Shown here: positions 38,777 to 52,091 of the stretch, piece after piece
Layout of the letters: each line of letters opens with the position of its first letter
How positions within the stretch are numbered: position 1 is the stretch's first letter
Notes under the pieces: model-generated
The model's database searches: none
What the model was told of the DNA's origin: nothing
The model's input: the letters and a program-made list of their open reading frames with translations, nothing else
Program-made: the position numbers and the translations under genes
Assembly (NCBI RefSeq): GCF_026930145.1
Contig: NZ_JANHOJ010000004.1
Span: 149,868 to 213,867 of the forward strand
Length of the DNA: 64,000 nt
Direction: 5' to 3'
Source of the DNA: Bartonella sp. A05
GTDB lineage: Bacteria; Pseudomonadota; Alphaproteobacteria; Rhizobiales; Rhizobiaceae

Positions 38777-40246
38777 TTAGTGCAAATTATTGATAAGGGC
38801 TTTTACGGCAGATGTCGTCGTTTTTAAAATCGGCATTGGATAGACACCAAAAAATATTGTCAGAACAACCATCGGATAAAGAAGGCTCTTTTCTCTGAAA
38901 GATAGATCAGCAAGTACTTTTAAACTCTCTTTATCCAAAGAGCCAAAAACAACACGCCGATAAAGATAAAGTGCATAGGCTGCCGACAAAATAACACCAG
39001 TTGTAGCAAAAACTGCAACCAATTTATTGACTTGAAAAACGCCTACTAAAGTTAAAAATTCACCTAAAAATCCCGAACTTCCAGGTAAACCAACATTTGC
39101 CATAGTGAAGATTAAGAAAACAACAGCATAATTGGGCATGTTGTTCACTAAACCACCAAACGCCGAAATTTCACGTGTATGCAGACGATCATAAATAACT
39201 CCAACACAAAGAAATAAAGCGGCAGAAACAATCCCATGCGACAACATCTGATAAATAGCACCTTGGATACCTTGTTCAGTGGCAGCAAAAACCCCCATTG
39301 TCACGTATCCCATATGAGCTATCGACGAATAAGCGATCAGTTTCTTTATATCACTTTGAACAAGCGCAACCAACGATGTGTAAATAATCGCAATAATCGA
39401 CAATGTAAAAACAAAAGGAGCAAAATCAGCTGAAGCAATAGGAAGCATTGGTAAAGAAAACCGAAGAAAACCATAACCACCCAATTTGAGCAACACACCA
39501 GCTAAAATAACAGACCCCGCCGTTGGTGCTTCTACGTGTGCGTCAGGCAACCACGTATGAACTGGCCACATCGGCATTTTAACAGCAAAAGAAGCAAAAA
39601 ATGCAAGCCATAACCACATTTGCATCTGCACAGGAAACTGGTAGGTCAATAAAGTTGGTATATCAAGTGTGCCAGCTTCCCAATACATAGCCATCATGGC
39701 AACCAGCATCAATACTGAACCGAGCAAAGTGTATAGGAAAAACTTCATGCTGGCATAAACACGACGCGCCCCACCCCAAACACCAATAATAATAAACATT
39801 GGAATCAGACTGCCTTCAAAAAAGACGTAAAACAATATCGCATCAAGAGCACAAAAAACTCCAATAATCGCAACTTCAAGAAGAAGAAAAGCAATCATAT
39901 AAGCTTTTAATCTATCTTTAATGGTTTCCCAACTTGCCAAAATGCAGAAAGGCAATAAAAAAGCTGAAAGAACAACAAAAAGAATAGAAATACCATCAAC
40001 ACCCATATGATAGCTGATGCCACCACCTAACCAATTGAATTTTTCAACCATTTGGAAATGTGGATTTTTATTATCAAACCCTGCCCAAATAACTAAAGAA
40101 ATTACAAAAACAAATACAGTCGTAAAAAACGCTACATTACGTATATTACGTTTTGCTACTTCACTATCGTCTTTAATAAATAAAATCAAAACCACACCAA
40201 CAAGTGGCAAAAATGTAACTGTAGAAAGAATAGGCCAGTCGGTCAT
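38777..40246 (-). CDS. nuoM: NADH-quinone oxidoreductase subunit M
   Basis: 489-residue antiporter-like subunit. Diagnostic segments: [38 protein letters not shown] with the channel Glu, [35 protein letters not shown], and [17 protein letters not shown]. Proton-pumping arm of complex I. It shares one base with the nuoL stop and is 19 bp from nuoN. Confidence 0.98.
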   Translation of the reverse strand: MTDWPILSTVTFLPLVGVVLILFIKDDSEVAKRNIRNVAFFTTVFVFVISLVIWAGFDNKNPHFQMVEKFNWLGGGISYHMGVDGISILFVVLSAFLLPFCILASWETIKDRLKAYMIAFLLLEVAIIGVFCALDAILFYVFFEGSLIPMFIIIGVWGGARRVYASMKFFLYTLLGSVLMLVAMMAMYWEAGTLDIPTLLTYQFPVQMQMWLWLAFFASFAVKMPMWPVHTWLPDAHVEAPTAGSVILAGVLLKLGGYGFLRFSLPMLPIASADFAPFVFTLSIIAIIYTSLVALVQSDIKKLIAYSSIAHMGYVTMGVFAATEQGIQGAIYQMLSHGIVSAALFLCVGVIYDRLHTREISAFGGLVNNMPNYAVVFLIFTMANVGLPGSSGFLGEFLTLVGVFQVNKLVAVFATTGVILSAAYALYLYRRVVFGSLDKESLKVLADLSFREKSLLYPMVVLTIFFGVYPMPILKTTTSAVKALINNLH

Positions 40247-42213
40247 CAGTTAAAACTCCCGATCATCATCCACGTGATGAGCGCTGCAACACCAATCAGC
40301 ATCACAAATGCATAGTGATAGAGATAACCTGTCTGCATCCGAACAACTTTATTTGTAATATCAACAATGCGTACAGCAATACCATTTGGTCCCAACCCAT
40401 CAATAATCTTACCGTCACCTATTTTCCAAAAAAAGCAGCCAATTCCCAAAGCAGAACGGACAAACAAAATATTATACAATTCATCAAAATACCATTTATT
40501 ATAAAGAAAACGATACAATGCAGGCATTAACTCAGCCAGCTTCTTCGGAATTGAAGGAAAACGAATATAGAATAGATAAGCTAAAATAAATCCAAGAACC
40601 ATTGCTGTAAATGGCGACCATTTTACCCAATTCGACACATCATGTGCCTCATGAAGAATATGGTTATGACTGCCCGTAAACAATGCTCCCTTCCAAAAGG
40701 TATCATAGCAATCACCAAAAAAGTAAGGTTGAAAAATCGCACCGGCAAACAATGCTCCGATAGATAAAACAAACAATGGAATCAACATAACTGGAGCTGA
40801 TTCATGAACATGATGCATGACATCAACCGTTGCACGCGGTTTTCCATGAAATGTCATAAAAATGAGCCGCCAAGAATAAAAACTTGTCAATAAAGCAGAT
40901 ACAACAAGAAGCCAAAAAGCATATCCTGAAGCAATATTATGCGATGCAAAAGCAGATTCTATAATCGCATCCTTTGAAAAAAAACCTGCTGTCCCCAAAA
41001 AGGTTCCCGGAATTCCAACACCCGTTAATGCAATGGTGCCTATAATCATCATCCAATAAGTTGCTTTAATATATTTACGCAACCCTCCCATTTTTCGCAT
41101 ATCTTGCTCATCAGATACCGCATGAATTACAGAACCCGCACCAAGAAATAATAATGCTTTAAAAAAAGCATGTGTAAAGAGATGAAAAACTGCTGCTCCA
41201 TACGCTCCAACGCCTAAAGCAACAAACATATAACCAAGCTGCGAACATGTGGAATAAGCAATAACGCGCTTTATATCATTTTGTACCAGCCCCACAGTTG
41301 CTGCAAAAAACGCTGTCGTTGCTCCAATAATAACAATCACTGTTAAAGCCATCGAAGAAAGTTCAAAAATTGGAGACATACGTGCAACCATAAAAACACC
41401 AGCTGTTACCATTGTTGCAGCATGAATGAGTGCAGATACAGGTGTAGGCCCCTCCATCGCATCTGGAAGCCATGTATGCAAAAGGAATTGCGCTGACTTA
41501 CCCATAGCACCAATAAATAAAAGAAGACATGTAACAGTAATCGCTGCCTGTCCATTAAGCTGCCAACCCAAAAATGTCATTTCTTGTATAAAATTATTGT
41601 CCGCAGCCTTTGCAAAAATAGAGGAAAAATTAACTGACTGAAATAAAACAAAAATACTGAAAATTCCTAAAAGAAAACCGAAATCTCCAACACGATTAAC
41701 CACAAAAGCTTTCATTGCTGCCTTGTTAGCAGAATCCCGTTGAAACCAAAAACCAATCAGCAAATAAGACGCAAGTCCAACACCTTCCCACCCAAAAAAC
41801 ATTTGGACTAGATTATTGGCCGTCACCAACATAAGCATCATAAATGTAAACAAAGAAAGATAGGAAAAAAAACGAGGCCTTGAAGGATCATGATGCATAT
41901 AACCAATTGAATAAATATGCACCAATGCTGAAACACTATTGACCACAACAAGCATAACAGCTGTCAATGTATCAACATGCAATGACCAATGAAAATTTAA
42001 CTCACCTACAGTTATCCAATGTAATACCGATATATCAACTGCTGGAGTATTACCAACAGCAATATTTAAAAAAGCTACCCATGATAATGCAGCAACAACA
42101 ACCATAAAACTACATGTTGTCAACTCACTCGCGCGAGCTCCTATTGTTTTTCCACATGTAGCAGCAATTAAAAACCCCAAAAACGGAAGAAAGACGATTG
42201 CATAATACATCAC
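40246..42213 (-). CDS. nuoL: NADH-quinone oxidoreductase subunit L
   Basis: 655 residues, the largest antiporter-like subunit. It includes [43 protein letters not shown] with the conserved Glu, [31 protein letters not shown], and the C-terminal lateral helix region ending [11 protein letters not shown]. Follows nuoK by three bases. Confidence 0.98.
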   Translation of the reverse strand: MMYYAIVFLPFLGFLIAATCGKTIGARASELTTCSFMVVVAALSWVAFLNIAVGNTPAVDISVLHWITVGELNFHWSLHVDTLTAVMLVVVNSVSALVHIYSIGYMHHDPSRPRFFSYLSLFTFMMLMLVTANNLVQMFFGWEGVGLASYLLIGFWFQRDSANKAAMKAFVVNRVGDFGFLLGIFSIFVLFQSVNFSSIFAKAADNNFIQEMTFLGWQLNGQAAITVTCLLLFIGAMGKSAQFLLHTWLPDAMEGPTPVSALIHAATMVTAGVFMVARMSPIFELSSMALTVIVIIGATTAFFAATVGLVQNDIKRVIAYSTCSQLGYMFVALGVGAYGAAVFHLFTHAFFKALLFLGAGSVIHAVSDEQDMRKMGGLRKYIKATYWMMIIGTIALTGVGIPGTFLGTAGFFSKDAIIESAFASHNIASGYAFWLLVVSALLTSFYSWRLIFMTFHGKPRATVDVMHHVHESAPVMLIPLFVLSIGALFAGAIFQPYFFGDCYDTFWKGALFTGSHNHILHEAHDVSNWVKWSPFTAMVLGFILAYLFYIRFPSIPKKLAELMPALYRFLYNKWYFDELYNILFVRSALGIGCFFWKIGDGKIIDGLGPNGIAVRIVDITNKVVRMQTGYLYHYAFVMLIGVAALITWMMIGSFN

Positions 42214-42216
42214 TCA

Positions 42217-42525
42217 TCAGCCTTTCATCATATTAACATCTTCAACCGCAATAGAACCACGATTACGGAAAAAAACAACAAGAATCGCTAAACCAATTGC
42301 AGCTTCAGCAGCGGCCACTGTCAAAATAAATAACGCGAATATCTGACCAACTAAATCATGAAGAAATGCTGAAAACGCAACAAAATTGAGATTGACTGAA
42401 AGCAATATAAGCTCAATCGACATAAGAATAATAATCACATTTTTTCTATTTAAAAAAATACCGAAAATACCAATTGTAAACATCATGGCAGAAACAGTGA
42501 GATAATGAACAATATCAATATGCAT
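42217..42525 (-). CDS. nuoK: NADH-quinone oxidoreductase subunit K
   Basis: 102 residues from ATG 42525 ([15 protein letters not shown]), the usual NuoK length, with GGAAAG upstream. A longer frame opening at 42612 overlaps nuoJ and adds a non-homologous tail. Three membrane helices carry the conserved glutamates in [15 protein letters not shown] and [14 protein letters not shown], which form part of the proton path linking the arms. Confidence 0.97.
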   Translation of the reverse strand: MHIDIVHYLTVSAMMFTIGIFGIFLNRKNVIIILMSIELILLSVNLNFVAFSAFLHDLVGQIFALFILTVAAAEAAIGLAILVVFFRNRGSIAVEDVNMMKG

Positions 42526-42538
42526 GATGATCTTTCCA

Positions 42539-43159
42539 CTAGATACCTTTGCCAGATTCAACTTTTTTGATTTCGATTGCATTTTCTGCTGTCCTAGCAA
42601 CCTGCGCTGCAATCGATTGCCGTTTTACACCCGATTTATGGCGGAGAGTCAAAACAATAGCACCAATCATTGCAACCAATAAAATCATCCCAGCAATTTG
42701 AAAATAAAAAACATAATCCGTATAAAGAATATCTCCTAAAGCCTGTGTATTTGTGCGTTGTTCTAAATCTGGCATTGGTTGTGCAGTATGCGTTTTTAAA
42801 ATTGGAGAAAATCGGCTACCAACAAACACAACAATGAGCTCTACAACAATAATAATACCAACAATAGCACCAATAGGAGCATATTGAAGTGCACCACTTT
42901 TCAATTCAGCAAAATCGACATCAAGCATCATAACCACAAACAAAAACAAAACGGCCACAGCACCAACGTAAACAACCAGCAAAAGAAGCCCTAAAAATTC
43001 TGCTCCTACGAGCAAAAACAAAGCTGAAGCATTAAAAAACGCTAATATTAAAAATAAGACTGAGTGAACTGGATTACGTGCTGCAACAACAATAACGGCA
43101 CTTACCAGCATCATAAAAGAAAATAGATAGAAAAATGCCGCCGCTAGACCTGTTAGCAT
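42539..43159 (-). CDS. nuoJ: NADH-quinone oxidoreductase subunit J
   Basis: 206 residues with five hydrophobic helices, including [51 protein letters not shown]; this region holds the pi-bulge helix with conserved Tyr and Gly. The C-terminal tail is polar. It is 14 bp from nuoK and 95 bp after nuoI. Confidence 0.97.
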   Translation of the reverse strand: MLTGLAAAFFYLFSFMMLVSAVIVVAARNPVHSVLFLILAFFNASALFLLVGAEFLGLLLLVVYVGAVAVLFLFVVMMLDVDFAELKSGALQYAPIGAIVGIIIVVELIVVFVGSRFSPILKTHTAQPMPDLEQRTNTQALGDILYTDYVFYFQIAGMILLVAMIGAIVLTLRHKSGVKRQSIAAQVARTAENAIEIKKVESGKGI

Positions 43160-43254
43160 GGGCTTCCCCTCAATTAACCAAACAAATTGGCATGAAAACT
43201 CATACCAGATTACAATTTATCGGATAAATTATCCGACCACTCACAACGATACAC

Positions 43255-43746
43255 TTAACGATAAGGTGCATCTATCAATATATTACGGGCGATTTCTCGT
43301 TCCCAGCGATCTCCATTACTCAAAAGCTTTTCTTTATCATAATAAAGCTCTTCACGCATTTCCGTCGCAAACTCAAAATTCGGCCCCTCTACAATAGCAT
43401 CAACCGGACAAGCTTCTTGACAAAAACCACAATAAATACACTTAACCATATCAATGTCATAACGAATAGTTCTACGTGTGCCGTCATTGCGCCGGGGTCC
43501 TGCTTCAATTGTAATAGCTTGCGCAGGACAAATTGCTTCGCACAATTTGCATGCAATACACCGTTCTTCACCATTTGGATAGCGACGTAAAGCATGCTCA
43601 CCACGAAACCGTTCCGAAACAAATCCCTTTTCATAAGGGTAGTTAATCGTAGGCTTTGGCGAGAAAAACTGACGCATTGCCAAGAAAAAGGCACTCACAA
43701 ATTCCAACAGAAGAAGTGACTTTGCTGCCTGCATAAGACCTGACAT
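43255..43746 (-). CDS. nuoI: NADH-quinone oxidoreductase subunit I
   Basis: 163 residues from ATG 43746 ([16 protein letters not shown]), which has AAAGGA eight bases upstream; the ATG at 43755 lacks that spacing. Two ferredoxin motifs, [14 protein letters not shown] and [15 protein letters not shown], bind clusters N6a and N6b that carry electrons toward quinone. An N-terminal amphipathic helix lies on the membrane. Confidence 0.97.
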   Translation of the reverse strand: MSGLMQAAKSLLLLEFVSAFFLAMRQFFSPKPTINYPYEKGFVSERFRGEHALRRYPNGEERCIACKLCEAICPAQAITIEAGPRRNDGTRRTIRYDIDMVKCIYCGFCQEACPVDAIVEGPNFEFATEMREELYYDKEKLLSNGDRWEREIARNILIDAPYR

Positions 43747-43759
43747 ATAAAACATCCTT

Positions 43760-44806
43760 TTAAGAAAAACCAGTATATTTTAAGAAAGCAGCAGTCATCA
43801 CAACCATTGCCAACGAAATAGGAAGAAATATTTTCCAACCAAGCCTCATTAACTGGTCATAGCGATAACGCGGCACAAAAGCTTTAACTATTGCAAACCC
43901 AAAAAAGACAAAACAAACCTTTAAGATAAACCAAATAACACCAGGAATCCAATTAAGCCACCAAACATCTAAAGGAGGTAACCAACCACCTAAAAATAAA
44001 ATAGTTGCCAACGCACACATTAAAACGATAGCAACATATTCACCAAGGAAAAAAAGCATATAAGGTGTCGAAGAATATTCAACCATGTGACCAGCAACAA
44101 GCTCAGATTCTGCTTCGACCAAATCAAAAGGAGGACGATTTGTTTCTGCAAGTGCAGAAATAAAAAATATAATAAACATTGGAAAAAGAACCAACCAATT
44201 CCAATCCAGAAAGCTATTAAAAGGTAAACCCAAATGCGTTCCCAGCCCATGACTTTGTTCGCGAACAATCGTTGTGAGATCCAATGAACCACTTACTAAA
44301 ATAACCGTCACAAGAACAAAACCAATTGAAACTTCATAAGAAACCATTTGCGCTGCCGAACGAAGTGCCCCTAAAAAAGGATATTTCGAATTTGATGCCC
44401 AACCTCCCATAATCACACCATAAACCTCAAGAGACGAAATAGCCAAAATATAAAGTAAACCAATATTAATATGAGCAACTTCCCAACCTTCATTAACCGG
44501 AACAACCGCCCAAGTTGACAATGCAAGCGTGGCAGAAACAAAAGGCGCTAAAAGGAAAACGCCTTTATTAGCACCAGAAGGAATGATAGGCTCCTTAAGA
44601 GCAAATTTAATCAAATCAGCAAAAGACTGAAACAAACCCCACGGACCAACAACATTTGGACCACGTCGTAGTTGTACGGCCGCCCAGATTTTCCTATCTG
44701 CATAAAGAAGATAAGCAATCAAAAGCAACAAAAGAACCAAGAGAAGAAGCGTTTTTCCAACAACAATCAGCAATGGTAACAGCCAAGTTATAAAGAAATC
44801 GTACAT
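43760..44806 (-). CDS. nuoH: NADH-quinone oxidoreductase subunit H
   Basis: 348 residues from ATG 44806 ([13 protein letters not shown]), preceded by AAAGGATAA and placed after the nuoG stop. The frame opens earlier (44875) but that part overlaps nuoG. Eight-helix subunit at the quinone site: [38 protein letters not shown] and [29 protein letters not shown] hold the conserved charged residues of the E-channel. Confidence 0.97.
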   Translation of the reverse strand: MYDFFITWLLPLLIVVGKTLLLLVLLLLLIAYLLYADRKIWAAVQLRRGPNVVGPWGLFQSFADLIKFALKEPIIPSGANKGVFLLAPFVSATLALSTWAVVPVNEGWEVAHINIGLLYILAISSLEVYGVIMGGWASNSKYPFLGALRSAAQMVSYEVSIGFVLVTVILVSGSLDLTTIVREQSHGLGTHLGLPFNSFLDWNWLVLFPMFIIFFISALAETNRPPFDLVEAESELVAGHMVEYSSTPYMLFFLGEYVAIVLMCALATILFLGGWLPPLDVWWLNWIPGVIWFILKVCFVFFGFAIVKAFVPRYRYDQLMRLGWKIFLPISLAMVVMTAAFLKYTGFS

Positions 44807-44829
44807 AATTATCCTTTTTTCCTCCGCCC

Positions 44830-46905
44830 TTACTTGCTCAATTCCATCACACGACTCTTTGCAAGAGATGAACATTCGGCCATAACTGCAGAAGCACGCG
44901 CTATCGGATTTGTCAAATAAAAGTCTTTAATAACAGAAGAAAATGCCTGTGTCCCCAGAACAACTATCTGTGAACCAAGCAATTGCAGATCACTTATACA
45001 CGAAGGTGCTATATCATCAATAGCACAAAAATGTGGAAAATCACGAAACAAATTCTGTCTTAATTGAGATAATGAATCAAAAGGCAGTTTTTTTCCTAAA
45101 ATATCAGATAAAGCACGCAAAATGGCCCAATCTTCCTTGGCTTCCCCTGGAGCAAAACCAGCACGGTTTGTCATTTGTACTCGGCCTTCTGTATTAACAT
45201 AAATCCCTGATTTTTCAGTATAAGCTGATGCTGGCAAAATCACATCAGCAGCATGTGCACCATCATCGCCATGACTGCCAATATAAATTGTGAAAGCCTT
45301 GTTATTGATTAACTCCACTTCATCAGCACCAAGCAAAAATAAGACTTCACAAGTTTCAACAATATTTTGCGTCCCAAGTTCAGAAGTGAAACCAATATCC
45401 AATCCCCCAACAATCGACGCTGCATTATGAAGAATTCCAAATCCATTCCATTCTTCATTCACAGCATCAACAATATCGGCTAATTTTGCAAGACTTTTTA
45501 AAACAGATAAACCTTCACTACCTAAAACAGCTCCTTCTCCTATAAGAATGATCGGTCTCTTCGCCTCTTTCAGTACATTAAAAAATGCATTTTCTCCACG
45601 AATAAGTGCATTCAAAACATCAGTACCCGCTCCAAGATAAGAATACGGATAACGTAAGTTTACCTGCTCTCCGATTAATGCAATTGGAAACTTCCCCATT
45701 CTTTGACGCTTTAAAATACGTGCGTTTAAAACAGCAGCCTCAGCACGTGGATTAGAACCCACGATAAGCAATGCATCCGCTTTCTCAATACCTGCAATAG
45801 TTGGATTAAAAACATAACTCGAACGCCCCAATTCAGGTGATAAAGCCATCCCTCTTTGACGACAATCAAAAAGCTGTGAGCCCAATGAAGTTAGCAATGT
45901 TTTAAGCGCATACATTTCTTCAACAGACGCAAGATCCCCAGCAATTGCACCAATTTTATTTGCCGAAGTCTTAGAAATCGCCAATTTAATTTTAGAAAAA
46001 GCCTCGGACCAACTTGCAGACTGAAGCCTTCCATCTTTACGAACGTACGGCCTATCAAGCCGCTGAGTACGCAATCCATCCCAAATAAAACGCGTCTTAT
46101 CAGAAATCCACTCTTCGTTTACATCTTCATTCACACGCGGCATAATCCGCATAACTTCACGACCACGACTATCAATGCGGATAGCGCTCCCAAGTGCATC
46201 CATCACATCAATTGATTCTGTTTTAATCAATTCCCATGGACGTGCATGAAATGCATAAGGCTTTGAAGTCAAAGCACCTACAGGACAAAGATCAATAACA
46301 TTTCCCTGTAACTCAGACGTCATCGCTTTTTCAAGATATGTTGTAATTTCAGCATCTTCACCACGACCAATCAAACCAAGTTCCGAAATACCTGCAACTT
46401 CCGTCGTAAAACGAACACAACGTGTACAGTGAATACACCGCGTCATAACAGTTTTTACAAGCGGACCAATATATTTATCTTCTACAGAACGCTTATTTTC
46501 TGCATAACGAGAACAATCACGCCCATAAAACATAGCTTGATCTTGAAGATCGCATTCACCACCTTGATCGCATACAGGGCAATCTAACGGATGGTTGATG
46601 AGAAGAAACTCCATAACACCTTCACGAGCTTTTTTCACCATCTCTGTATTGGTAAATATTTCAGGTGCTTCACCATTGGGTCCCAACCGTAAATCACGAA
46701 CCCCCATAGCACAAGAAGCCTGAGGCTTTGGAGGGCCACCTTTGACCTCAACCAAACACATGCGACAATTTCCAGCAATTGATAAAGATTCATGAAAGCA
46801 AAAACGTGGCACCTCAACACCTGCAGCCTCAGCGGCTTGAAGTAGTGTATAATAGTCAGGAACTTCAATTTCTTTACCATCAACTTTGATATTTATCATC
46901 ATCAA
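44830..46905 (-). CDS. nuoG: NADH-quinone oxidoreductase subunit G
   Basis: 691 residues. The N-terminal [2Fe-2S] domain is [19 protein letters not shown] with the fourth Cys in [29 protein letters not shown] gives cluster N5 (with His) and [19 protein letters not shown] begins N4. A molybdopterin-oxidoreductase-like domain without cofactor follows (about 215-690). Length is normal for alphaproteobacteria. The start may be any of the three consecutive Met codons. Confidence 0.97.
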   Translation of the reverse strand: MMMINIKVDGKEIEVPDYYTLLQAAEAAGVEVPRFCFHESLSIAGNCRMCLVEVKGGPPKPQASCAMGVRDLRLGPNGEAPEIFTNTEMVKKAREGVMEFLLINHPLDCPVCDQGGECDLQDQAMFYGRDCSRYAENKRSVEDKYIGPLVKTVMTRCIHCTRCVRFTTEVAGISELGLIGRGEDAEITTYLEKAMTSELQGNVIDLCPVGALTSKPYAFHARPWELIKTESIDVMDALGSAIRIDSRGREVMRIMPRVNEDVNEEWISDKTRFIWDGLRTQRLDRPYVRKDGRLQSASWSEAFSKIKLAISKTSANKIGAIAGDLASVEEMYALKTLLTSLGSQLFDCRQRGMALSPELGRSSYVFNPTIAGIEKADALLIVGSNPRAEAAVLNARILKRQRMGKFPIALIGEQVNLRYPYSYLGAGTDVLNALIRGENAFFNVLKEAKRPIILIGEGAVLGSEGLSVLKSLAKLADIVDAVNEEWNGFGILHNAASIVGGLDIGFTSELGTQNIVETCEVLFLLGADEVELINNKAFTIYIGSHGDDGAHAADVILPASAYTEKSGIYVNTEGRVQMTNRAGFAPGEAKEDWAILRALSDILGKKLPFDSLSQLRQNLFRDFPHFCAIDDIAPSCISDLQLLGSQIVVLGTQAFSSVIKDFYLTNPIARASAVMAECSSLAKSRVMELSK

Positions 46906-46961
46906 TTCAGCCCGCGGATAATCTATCTAAACCTGCATTCTATCGTTCTAGAACAAAACTT

Positions 46962-48269
46962 TTATTCAAGTGCTTCTAAAGCAATATTTTTGCTTTGAAC
47001 TGCATTTCGCGTATAATCATCAATCCTCTGCTCAATTTCTGAACGAAAATTACGTATCAACCCCTGTATCGGCCACGCTGCAGCATCACCAAGAGCGCAA
47101 ATAGTATGTCCTTCAACCTGTGTGGAAACTTCAAATAGGAGATCAATCTCACGCTTTTGTGCCTTTCCCTCAACCATACGTCCCAAAAGACGCATCATCC
47201 AACCGGTACCCTCGCGACATGGCGTACACTGCCCACAGCTTTCATGTTTAAAAAAAGCTGCTATACGCCAAATCGCCTTAATAATATCGGTTGACTTATC
47301 CATAACAACCATACCACCCGTACCAAAAGAAGATCCAACATCACGCATTCCATCAAAATCCATAATTGCATCCACCATATCCTCTCCGCGAACCACTGGG
47401 CAAGAAACCCCGCCTGGAATAACTGCTAAAAGGTTACCCCATCCGCCACGAATACCACCTGCGTGTTTTTCAATCAATTCACGGAAAGAAATACCCATAG
47501 CTTCTTCAAATGTACAAGGCGCATTCACATGCCCAGAAACCATAAATAATTTTGTTCCCACATTGTTAATACGACCAATCGATGAAAACCACGAAGCACC
47601 ACGACGTAAAATCGTTGGAACAACTGCTATAGATTCAACATTATTAACTGTTGTTGGACAACCATACAAACCCATATTAGCGGGGAATGGAGGCTTGAGC
47701 CGAGGTTGTCCTTTTTTGCCTTCAAGACTTTCAAGAAGAGCTGTTTCTTCACCACAGATATAAGCACCAGCACCATGATGCACAACAATATCGCAAGCAT
47801 GTCCATGTTTGGTCTTTTTGCCAAGCAAACCGGCATCATAACATTCATCAATTGCAGCCTGAAGCGCTTCACGCTCACGAATATATTCACCACGAACATA
47901 GATAAAAGCAACATTTGCTCCCATAGCAAAAGTCGCAATCACACACCCTTCAATTAAAGTATGAGGATCATGCCGTAAGATATCACGATCCTTACATGTT
48001 CCCGGTTCTGATTCGTCTGCATTCACCACCAAATAGTGTGGCCGACCATCAATCTTTTTAGGCATAAAAGACCACTTCATACCTGTAGGAAAACCTGCAC
48101 CACCACGGCCACGCAAACCTGAAGCCTTCACTTCATGAATGATCCAATCACAACCCTTTTCAACAATTGCCTTGATACCATCCCAATGCCCACGAGACAT
48201 TGCAGCTTTCAACGATTTATCTTTTAAACCATAAATATTGGTGAAAATGCGATCTTTATCAGCCAGCAT
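46962..48269 (-). CDS. nuoF: NADH-quinone oxidoreductase subunit F
   Basis: 435 residues, the NADH-oxidising subunit. FMN/NADH site: [31 protein letters not shown] and [29 protein letters not shown]. Cluster N3: [13 protein letters not shown] with the fourth Cys in [13 protein letters not shown]. It donates electrons to the NuoE and NuoG clusters. Confidence 0.98.
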   Translation of the reverse strand: MLADKDRIFTNIYGLKDKSLKAAMSRGHWDGIKAIVEKGCDWIIHEVKASGLRGRGGAGFPTGMKWSFMPKKIDGRPHYLVVNADESEPGTCKDRDILRHDPHTLIEGCVIATFAMGANVAFIYVRGEYIREREALQAAIDECYDAGLLGKKTKHGHACDIVVHHGAGAYICGEETALLESLEGKKGQPRLKPPFPANMGLYGCPTTVNNVESIAVVPTILRRGASWFSSIGRINNVGTKLFMVSGHVNAPCTFEEAMGISFRELIEKHAGGIRGGWGNLLAVIPGGVSCPVVRGEDMVDAIMDFDGMRDVGSSFGTGGMVVMDKSTDIIKAIWRIAAFFKHESCGQCTPCREGTGWMMRLLGRMVEGKAQKREIDLLFEVSTQVEGHTICALGDAAAWPIQGLIRNFRSEIEQRIDDYTRNAVQSKNIALEALE

Positions 48270-48423
48270 ATCCGACCCTTTTCTCTATCATCGATAGTAT
48301 TATGAGCATTTTCTTAAATTCAATCCTTAACATCTTTTCAAGATTTTCTACGTCTACTAAGATGTTTGCACAATGGATAAGCAGTAGACAACCCCATCAA
48401 CTAAAGCAATATTTATCCTGCTT

Positions 48424-49089
48424 TCATTTCTTTATCACTCTTTTTCTTTGAAGTTTTAAAGACTTCTTTTCCCCTATGTCTTCCTCAATCAAAGAAGTTA
48501 AACCGTTTATAGGCTCCGATGATTTACGGCTATTTTGCGGACCCACAGCTATATCAGCTCCCCTACCGGCCTTAAATGCATCAATAATTTCCTCAAGACG
48601 CTCAGCTGTGAGATCCTCATAAGTATCTCTAAAAATCATAACCATTGGGGCATTAACACAGGCGCCAAGACATTCTACTTCTTCCCATGATAATGTTCCA
48701 TCCTGATTCGTAACAAAAGGCTCTTGATGAATTTTCTTCTGACAAACTTTAATCAATTCACTAGAACCACGTAGCATGCAGGGGGTTGTACCACAAACTT
48801 GAACATGTGCCTTTGTTCCAACTGGCTTAAGCTGGAATTGGGTATAAAAAGTTGCAACTTCTAAAACACGAATATAAGCCATGGAAAGTATCTGAGCAAT
48901 ATGTTCAATTGCAGCACGCGTTACCCAGCCCTCTTGTTCTTGGGCACACATCAACAAAGGAATGACGGCGGATTGTTCACGCCCTACAGGGTACTTTTTT
49001 ATGGTATTTTGCACCCAAATCTGATTTTCTTTTGTAAAAGAAAATTCGACTGGTTGGTGGACATCATCTGCAAGACGGCGCACAGACAT
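48424..49089 (-). CDS. nuoE: NADH-quinone oxidoreductase subunit E
   Basis: 221 residues. Thioredoxin-like [2Fe-2S] subunit (N1a) with cysteines in VCGTTPCMLRGS and ECLGACVNAPMVMI. The N-terminal helical part matches the family (RVLEVATFYTQFQLKPVG). A lysine-rich C-terminal extension (about 160-221) is longer than in E. coli. Its ATG overlaps the nuoD stop. A 154-bp spacer separates it from nuoF. Confidence 0.97.
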   Translation of the reverse strand: MSVRRLADDVHQPVEFSFTKENQIWVQNTIKKYPVGREQSAVIPLLMCAQEQEGWVTRAAIEHIAQILSMAYIRVLEVATFYTQFQLKPVGTKAHVQVCGTTPCMLRGSSELIKVCQKKIHQEPFVTNQDGTLSWEEVECLGACVNAPMVMIFRDTYEDLTAERLEEIIDAFKAGRGADIAVGPQNSRKSSEPINGLTSLIEEDIGEKKSLKLQRKRVIKK

Positions 49090-50279
49090 TAGCGATCAAT
49101 CTCCCCAAAAACAATATCAATCGAACCCAAAATAGCTGTAGCATCTGCCAGCATATGACCTCGCGTTAAAAAATCCATAGCTTGAAGATGAGCAAAGCCA
49201 GGAGCACGTAACTTAATACGATAAGGCTTATTGGTTCCATCAGAAATAAGATAAACACCAAATTCACCTTTCGGAGCTTCTACAGCGACATAAACTTCAC
49301 CAGGAGGAGTGTGAAAACCTTCCGTATAAAGTTTAAAATGATGAATAAGCGCTTCCATTGAACTTTTCATTTCACTACGCTTGGGTGGGACAATTTTACG
49401 ATCCAAACTCGCAACAGGCCCATGTCTCTCAGTGCCAAGCAAACGATTTACGCATTGACGCATAATGGCCGCTGATTGACGCATCTCTTCCATACGAATG
49501 AGATAACGATCATAACAATCGCTATTCTTACCTACAGGAATATCAAATTCCATTTCATCATAACATTCATAAGGCTGGCTTTTACGCAAATCCCATGACA
49601 CACCAGCTCCACGAATCATTACGCCGGAAAAACCACGCGCCCAAGCCTCATCAATGCTCACCACACCGATATCTACATTACGCTGCTTAAAAATCCGATT
49701 CGGCGTGATAAGCGCATCAAGATTACCAAGAGCAATAAGAAATGGATCAATAAAATTACCAATATCTTCAATTAAAGACTCTGGTAAATCTTGATGCACA
49801 CCTCCAGGACGAAAATAATTCGCATGAAGACGCGCACCACATGCACGCTCATAGAAAATCATCAATTTTTCACGTTGCTCAAAACCCCAAAGCGGAGGAG
49901 TCAAAGCACCCACATCCATTGCCTGAGTTGTTACATTAAGCAAATGATTAAGAATACGCCCAATTTCAGAAAACAGAACTCGAATCAGCTGCCCTCTTTT
50001 AGGAACTTCAACACCCAACAATTTCTCAATAGCAAGCACAAAAGCATGCTCCTGATTCATAGGCGCAACATAATCCAAACGATCCAGATAAGGCCCCGCT
50101 TGAAGGTAAGTTTTTGTTTCCATCAATTTTTCGGTACCGCGATGCAATAATCCAATATGCGGATCTACACGCTCAACAACTTCACCATCCAATTCCAGAA
50201 CCATACGCAAAACACCATGCGCGGCAGGATGCTGTGGACCAAAATTAATATTAAAGTTCCGGACATTGATCTCAGCCAC
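49089..50279 (-). CDS. nuoD: NADH-quinone oxidoreductase subunit D
   Basis: 396 residues from GTG 50279 (read as [22 protein letters not shown]), chosen because AGGGGG lies seven bases upstream and the product then matches the family N-terminus. An ATG at 50306 would add nine residues and include that ribosome site. It forms the quinone pocket with Nuo[13 protein letters not shown] and the C-terminal DPVFGEIDR-type end are typical, here reading [11 protein letters not shown]. Stop overlaps nuoE. Confidence 0.96.
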   Translation of the reverse strand: MAEINVRNFNINFGPQHPAAHGVLRMVLELDGEVVERVDPHIGLLHRGTEKLMETKTYLQAGPYLDRLDYVAPMNQEHAFVLAIEKLLGVEVPKRGQLIRVLFSEIGRILNHLLNVTTQAMDVGALTPPLWGFEQREKLMIFYERACGARLHANYFRPGGVHQDLPESLIEDIGNFIDPFLIALGNLDALITPNRIFKQRNVDIGVVSIDEAWARGFSGVMIRGAGVSWDLRKSQPYECYDEMEFDIPVGKNSDCYDRYLIRMEEMRQSAAIMRQCVNRLLGTERHGPVASLDRKIVPPKRSEMKSSMEALIHHFKLYTEGFHTPPGEVYVAVEAPKGEFGVYLISDGTNKPYRIKLRAPGFAHLQAMDFLTRGHMLADATAILGSIDIVFGEIDR

Positions 50280-50476
50280 AATCAACCCCCTTGATTTTCT
50301 GAACATGCTCCAATTTGAATACTAACAAAGCTCTACCTACTATGCCGTAAAAACAACCACCAACTCCATGCAAACGATCCATATGCCATATGTAAGCATA
50401 TGCTATCCTTTGCCCAAAAAATACTTATTCACCTAAAGTTTCCACTACATTAATACTGTATTTATCATTTCCAACA
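50280..50476. other. Spacer between nuoD and nuoC
   Basis: 197 bp of AT-rich DNA inside an otherwise tight operon. No gene, hairpin or repeat noticed. Confidence 0.4.
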
Positions 50477-51088
50477 TCATTTTTCACTTATCGGCTTTTC
50501 ATTACATGGAGGAATACACTCTGTCCCTTCCCAAGGTGAAAGAAAATCGAAATTGCGCATTTCCTGTCGAAGAACGACAGGCTCATAAATCACCCGCTTT
50601 TCTTCATTATCATAACGGCATTCAACAAACCCCGTAACAGGAAAATCTTTGCGCAGAGGATATCCTTCAAACCCATAATCCGTTAAAATGCGTCTTAAAT
50701 CCGGATGTCCTGAAAACAAAATACCATACATGTCATATGCCTCACGCTCATACCATTCTGCCCCAGGAAAAATCGAGCAAACAGAAGCAACAGGAATATT
50801 TTCATCAGTACGCACTTTAACACGTAACCGCAGATTCTGACGAGGAGACAATAAGTGATAGGAAACATCAAAGCGTTTGTCACGAGAAGGATAATCAACA
50901 CCGCTAATATCTATAATATTAATAAACTGACAGCGAGAATCATCACGTAAAAACAGTAAAACATCAGTAATTGCATCAAGACGCGATATAATAGTCAATT
51001 CGCTAAACGCAAATACACTCTCTTCCAGCTTACTCCCCAATTTCTCTTTCAAATAGGAATCAAGCTCAATCAATGATTCACTCATCAT
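50477..51088 (-). CDS. nuoC: NADH-quinone oxidoreductase subunit C
   Basis: 203 residues of the 30-kDa subunit. The signature [43 protein letters not shown] is complete. Peripheral arm subunit next to NuoD. It is separate from NuoD here, unlike the fused CD of E. coli. Ten bases separate it from nuoB. Confidence 0.97.
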   Translation of the reverse strand: MMSESLIELDSYLKEKLGSKLEESVFAFSELTIISRLDAITDVLLFLRDDSRCQFINIIDISGVDYPSRDKRFDVSYHLLSPRQNLRLRVKVRTDENIPVASVCSIFPGAEWYEREAYDMYGILFSGHPDLRRILTDYGFEGYPLRKDFPVTGFVECRYDNEEKRVIYEPVVLRQEMRNFDFLSPWEGTECIPPCNEKPISEK

Positions 51089-51098
51089 TACAAAGCCT

Positions 51099-51680
51099 TT
51101 ATCGCTCTATAGATCCGGTACGACGGATTTTCTTTTGCAACAATAATATACCATACAACAACGCTTCCGCTGTAGGAGGACACCCTGGGACATAAATGTC
51201 CACCGGCACTATACGATCACAACCACGCACAACCGAATAAGAATAATGGTAATATCCACCACCATTTGCACACGACCCCATAGAAATGACATAACGAGGT
51301 TCAGGCATCTGATCATAAACTTTACGCAAAGCAGGTGCCATCTTATTGGTTAAAGTACCAGCAACCACCATCACATCTGATTGTCTAGGTGAAGCACGCG
51401 GTGCATACCCAAAACGCTCATTATCATAGTGAGGCATTGAGCACTGCATCATCTCAACAGCACAACAAGCCAAACCAAAACTCATCCACATCAATGAGCC
51501 AGTACGCGCCCAAGTCACCAAAGCATCTACCGAAGTTACCAAAAAGCCTTTATTTCCCAACTCAGCATTAATATCACAGAAAAATTGATCTTTAGAACCT
51601 AATAACTCGCCCGTATTTGGATCAATAATCCCTTTTGGTTTTGGAGCAACAACCGTTGAATTATTAAAGATCAATCCCAT
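51099..51680 (-). CDS. nuoB: NADH-quinone oxidoreductase subunit B
   Basis: 193 residues from ATG 51680 ([11 protein letters not shown]), which overlaps the nuoA stop by ten bases and has GGAG at good spacing; the ATG at 51701 would lie before that site. Cluster N2 ligands: [33 protein letters not shown] and [15 protein letters not shown]2 is the last cluster before quinone. Confidence 0.97.
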   Translation of the reverse strand: MGLIFNNSTVVAPKPKGIIDPNTGELLGSKDQFFCDINAELGNKGFLVTSVDALVTWARTGSLMWMSFGLACCAVEMMQCSMPHYDNERFGYAPRASPRQSDVMVVAGTLTNKMAPALRKVYDQMPEPRYVISMGSCANGGGYYHYSYSVVRGCDRIVPVDIYVPGCPPTAEALLYGILLLQKKIRRTGSIER

Positions 51681-52036
51681 TCGAGAGCTCCTTTTTTCCA
51701 TTCATATATAAATCCGATCGTCAAAACCGCTAAAAATACAATCATCGACCAAAAACCGAACATGCCTATAGAGCCAAAAGAAACAGCCCAAGGAAAAAGA
51801 AAAGCAACTTCAAGATCAAAAATAATAAATAAAATTGAAACGAGATAAAATCGAATATCAAACTTCATACGAGCATCATCAAACGAATTAAATCCGCATT
51901 CATAAGCTGATAATTTTTCAGGATCAGGAGCACGATATGCCACAATATAGGGTATAACCAAAAGAATCCCAACAATAACTGCTGAAATAACAATAAAAAT
52001 TAATACCGGTAAATAAGAGCTCAATAAATGAGTCAT
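51671..52036 (-). CDS. nuoA: NADH-quinone oxidoreductase subunit A
   Basis: 121 residues from ATG 52036 ([14 protein letters not shown]), the normal length, with GGAAGAAG upstream. The earlier ATG at 52084 adds 16 unrelated residues. Three helices and the conserved loop [40 protein letters not shown]. First gene of the nuo operon. Confidence 0.97.
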   Translation of the reverse strand: MTHLLSSYLPVLIFIVISAVIVGILLVIPYIVAYRAPDPEKLSAYECGFNSFDDARMKFDIRFYLVSILFIIFDLEVAFLFPWAVSFGSIGMFGFWSMIVFLAVLTIGFIYEWKKGALEWD

Positions 52037-52091
52037 AATCTTCTTCCGCCTTAATGAAGTGCTTGAATTAACGTAATCATTCAATATTGTC

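Noticed and set aside
47122..47763. 213-codon plus-strand frame antisense to nuoF
   Set aside because: Complete overlap with nuoF, which has all catalytic motifs; a proline/serine-rich translation is typical of an antisense shadow.
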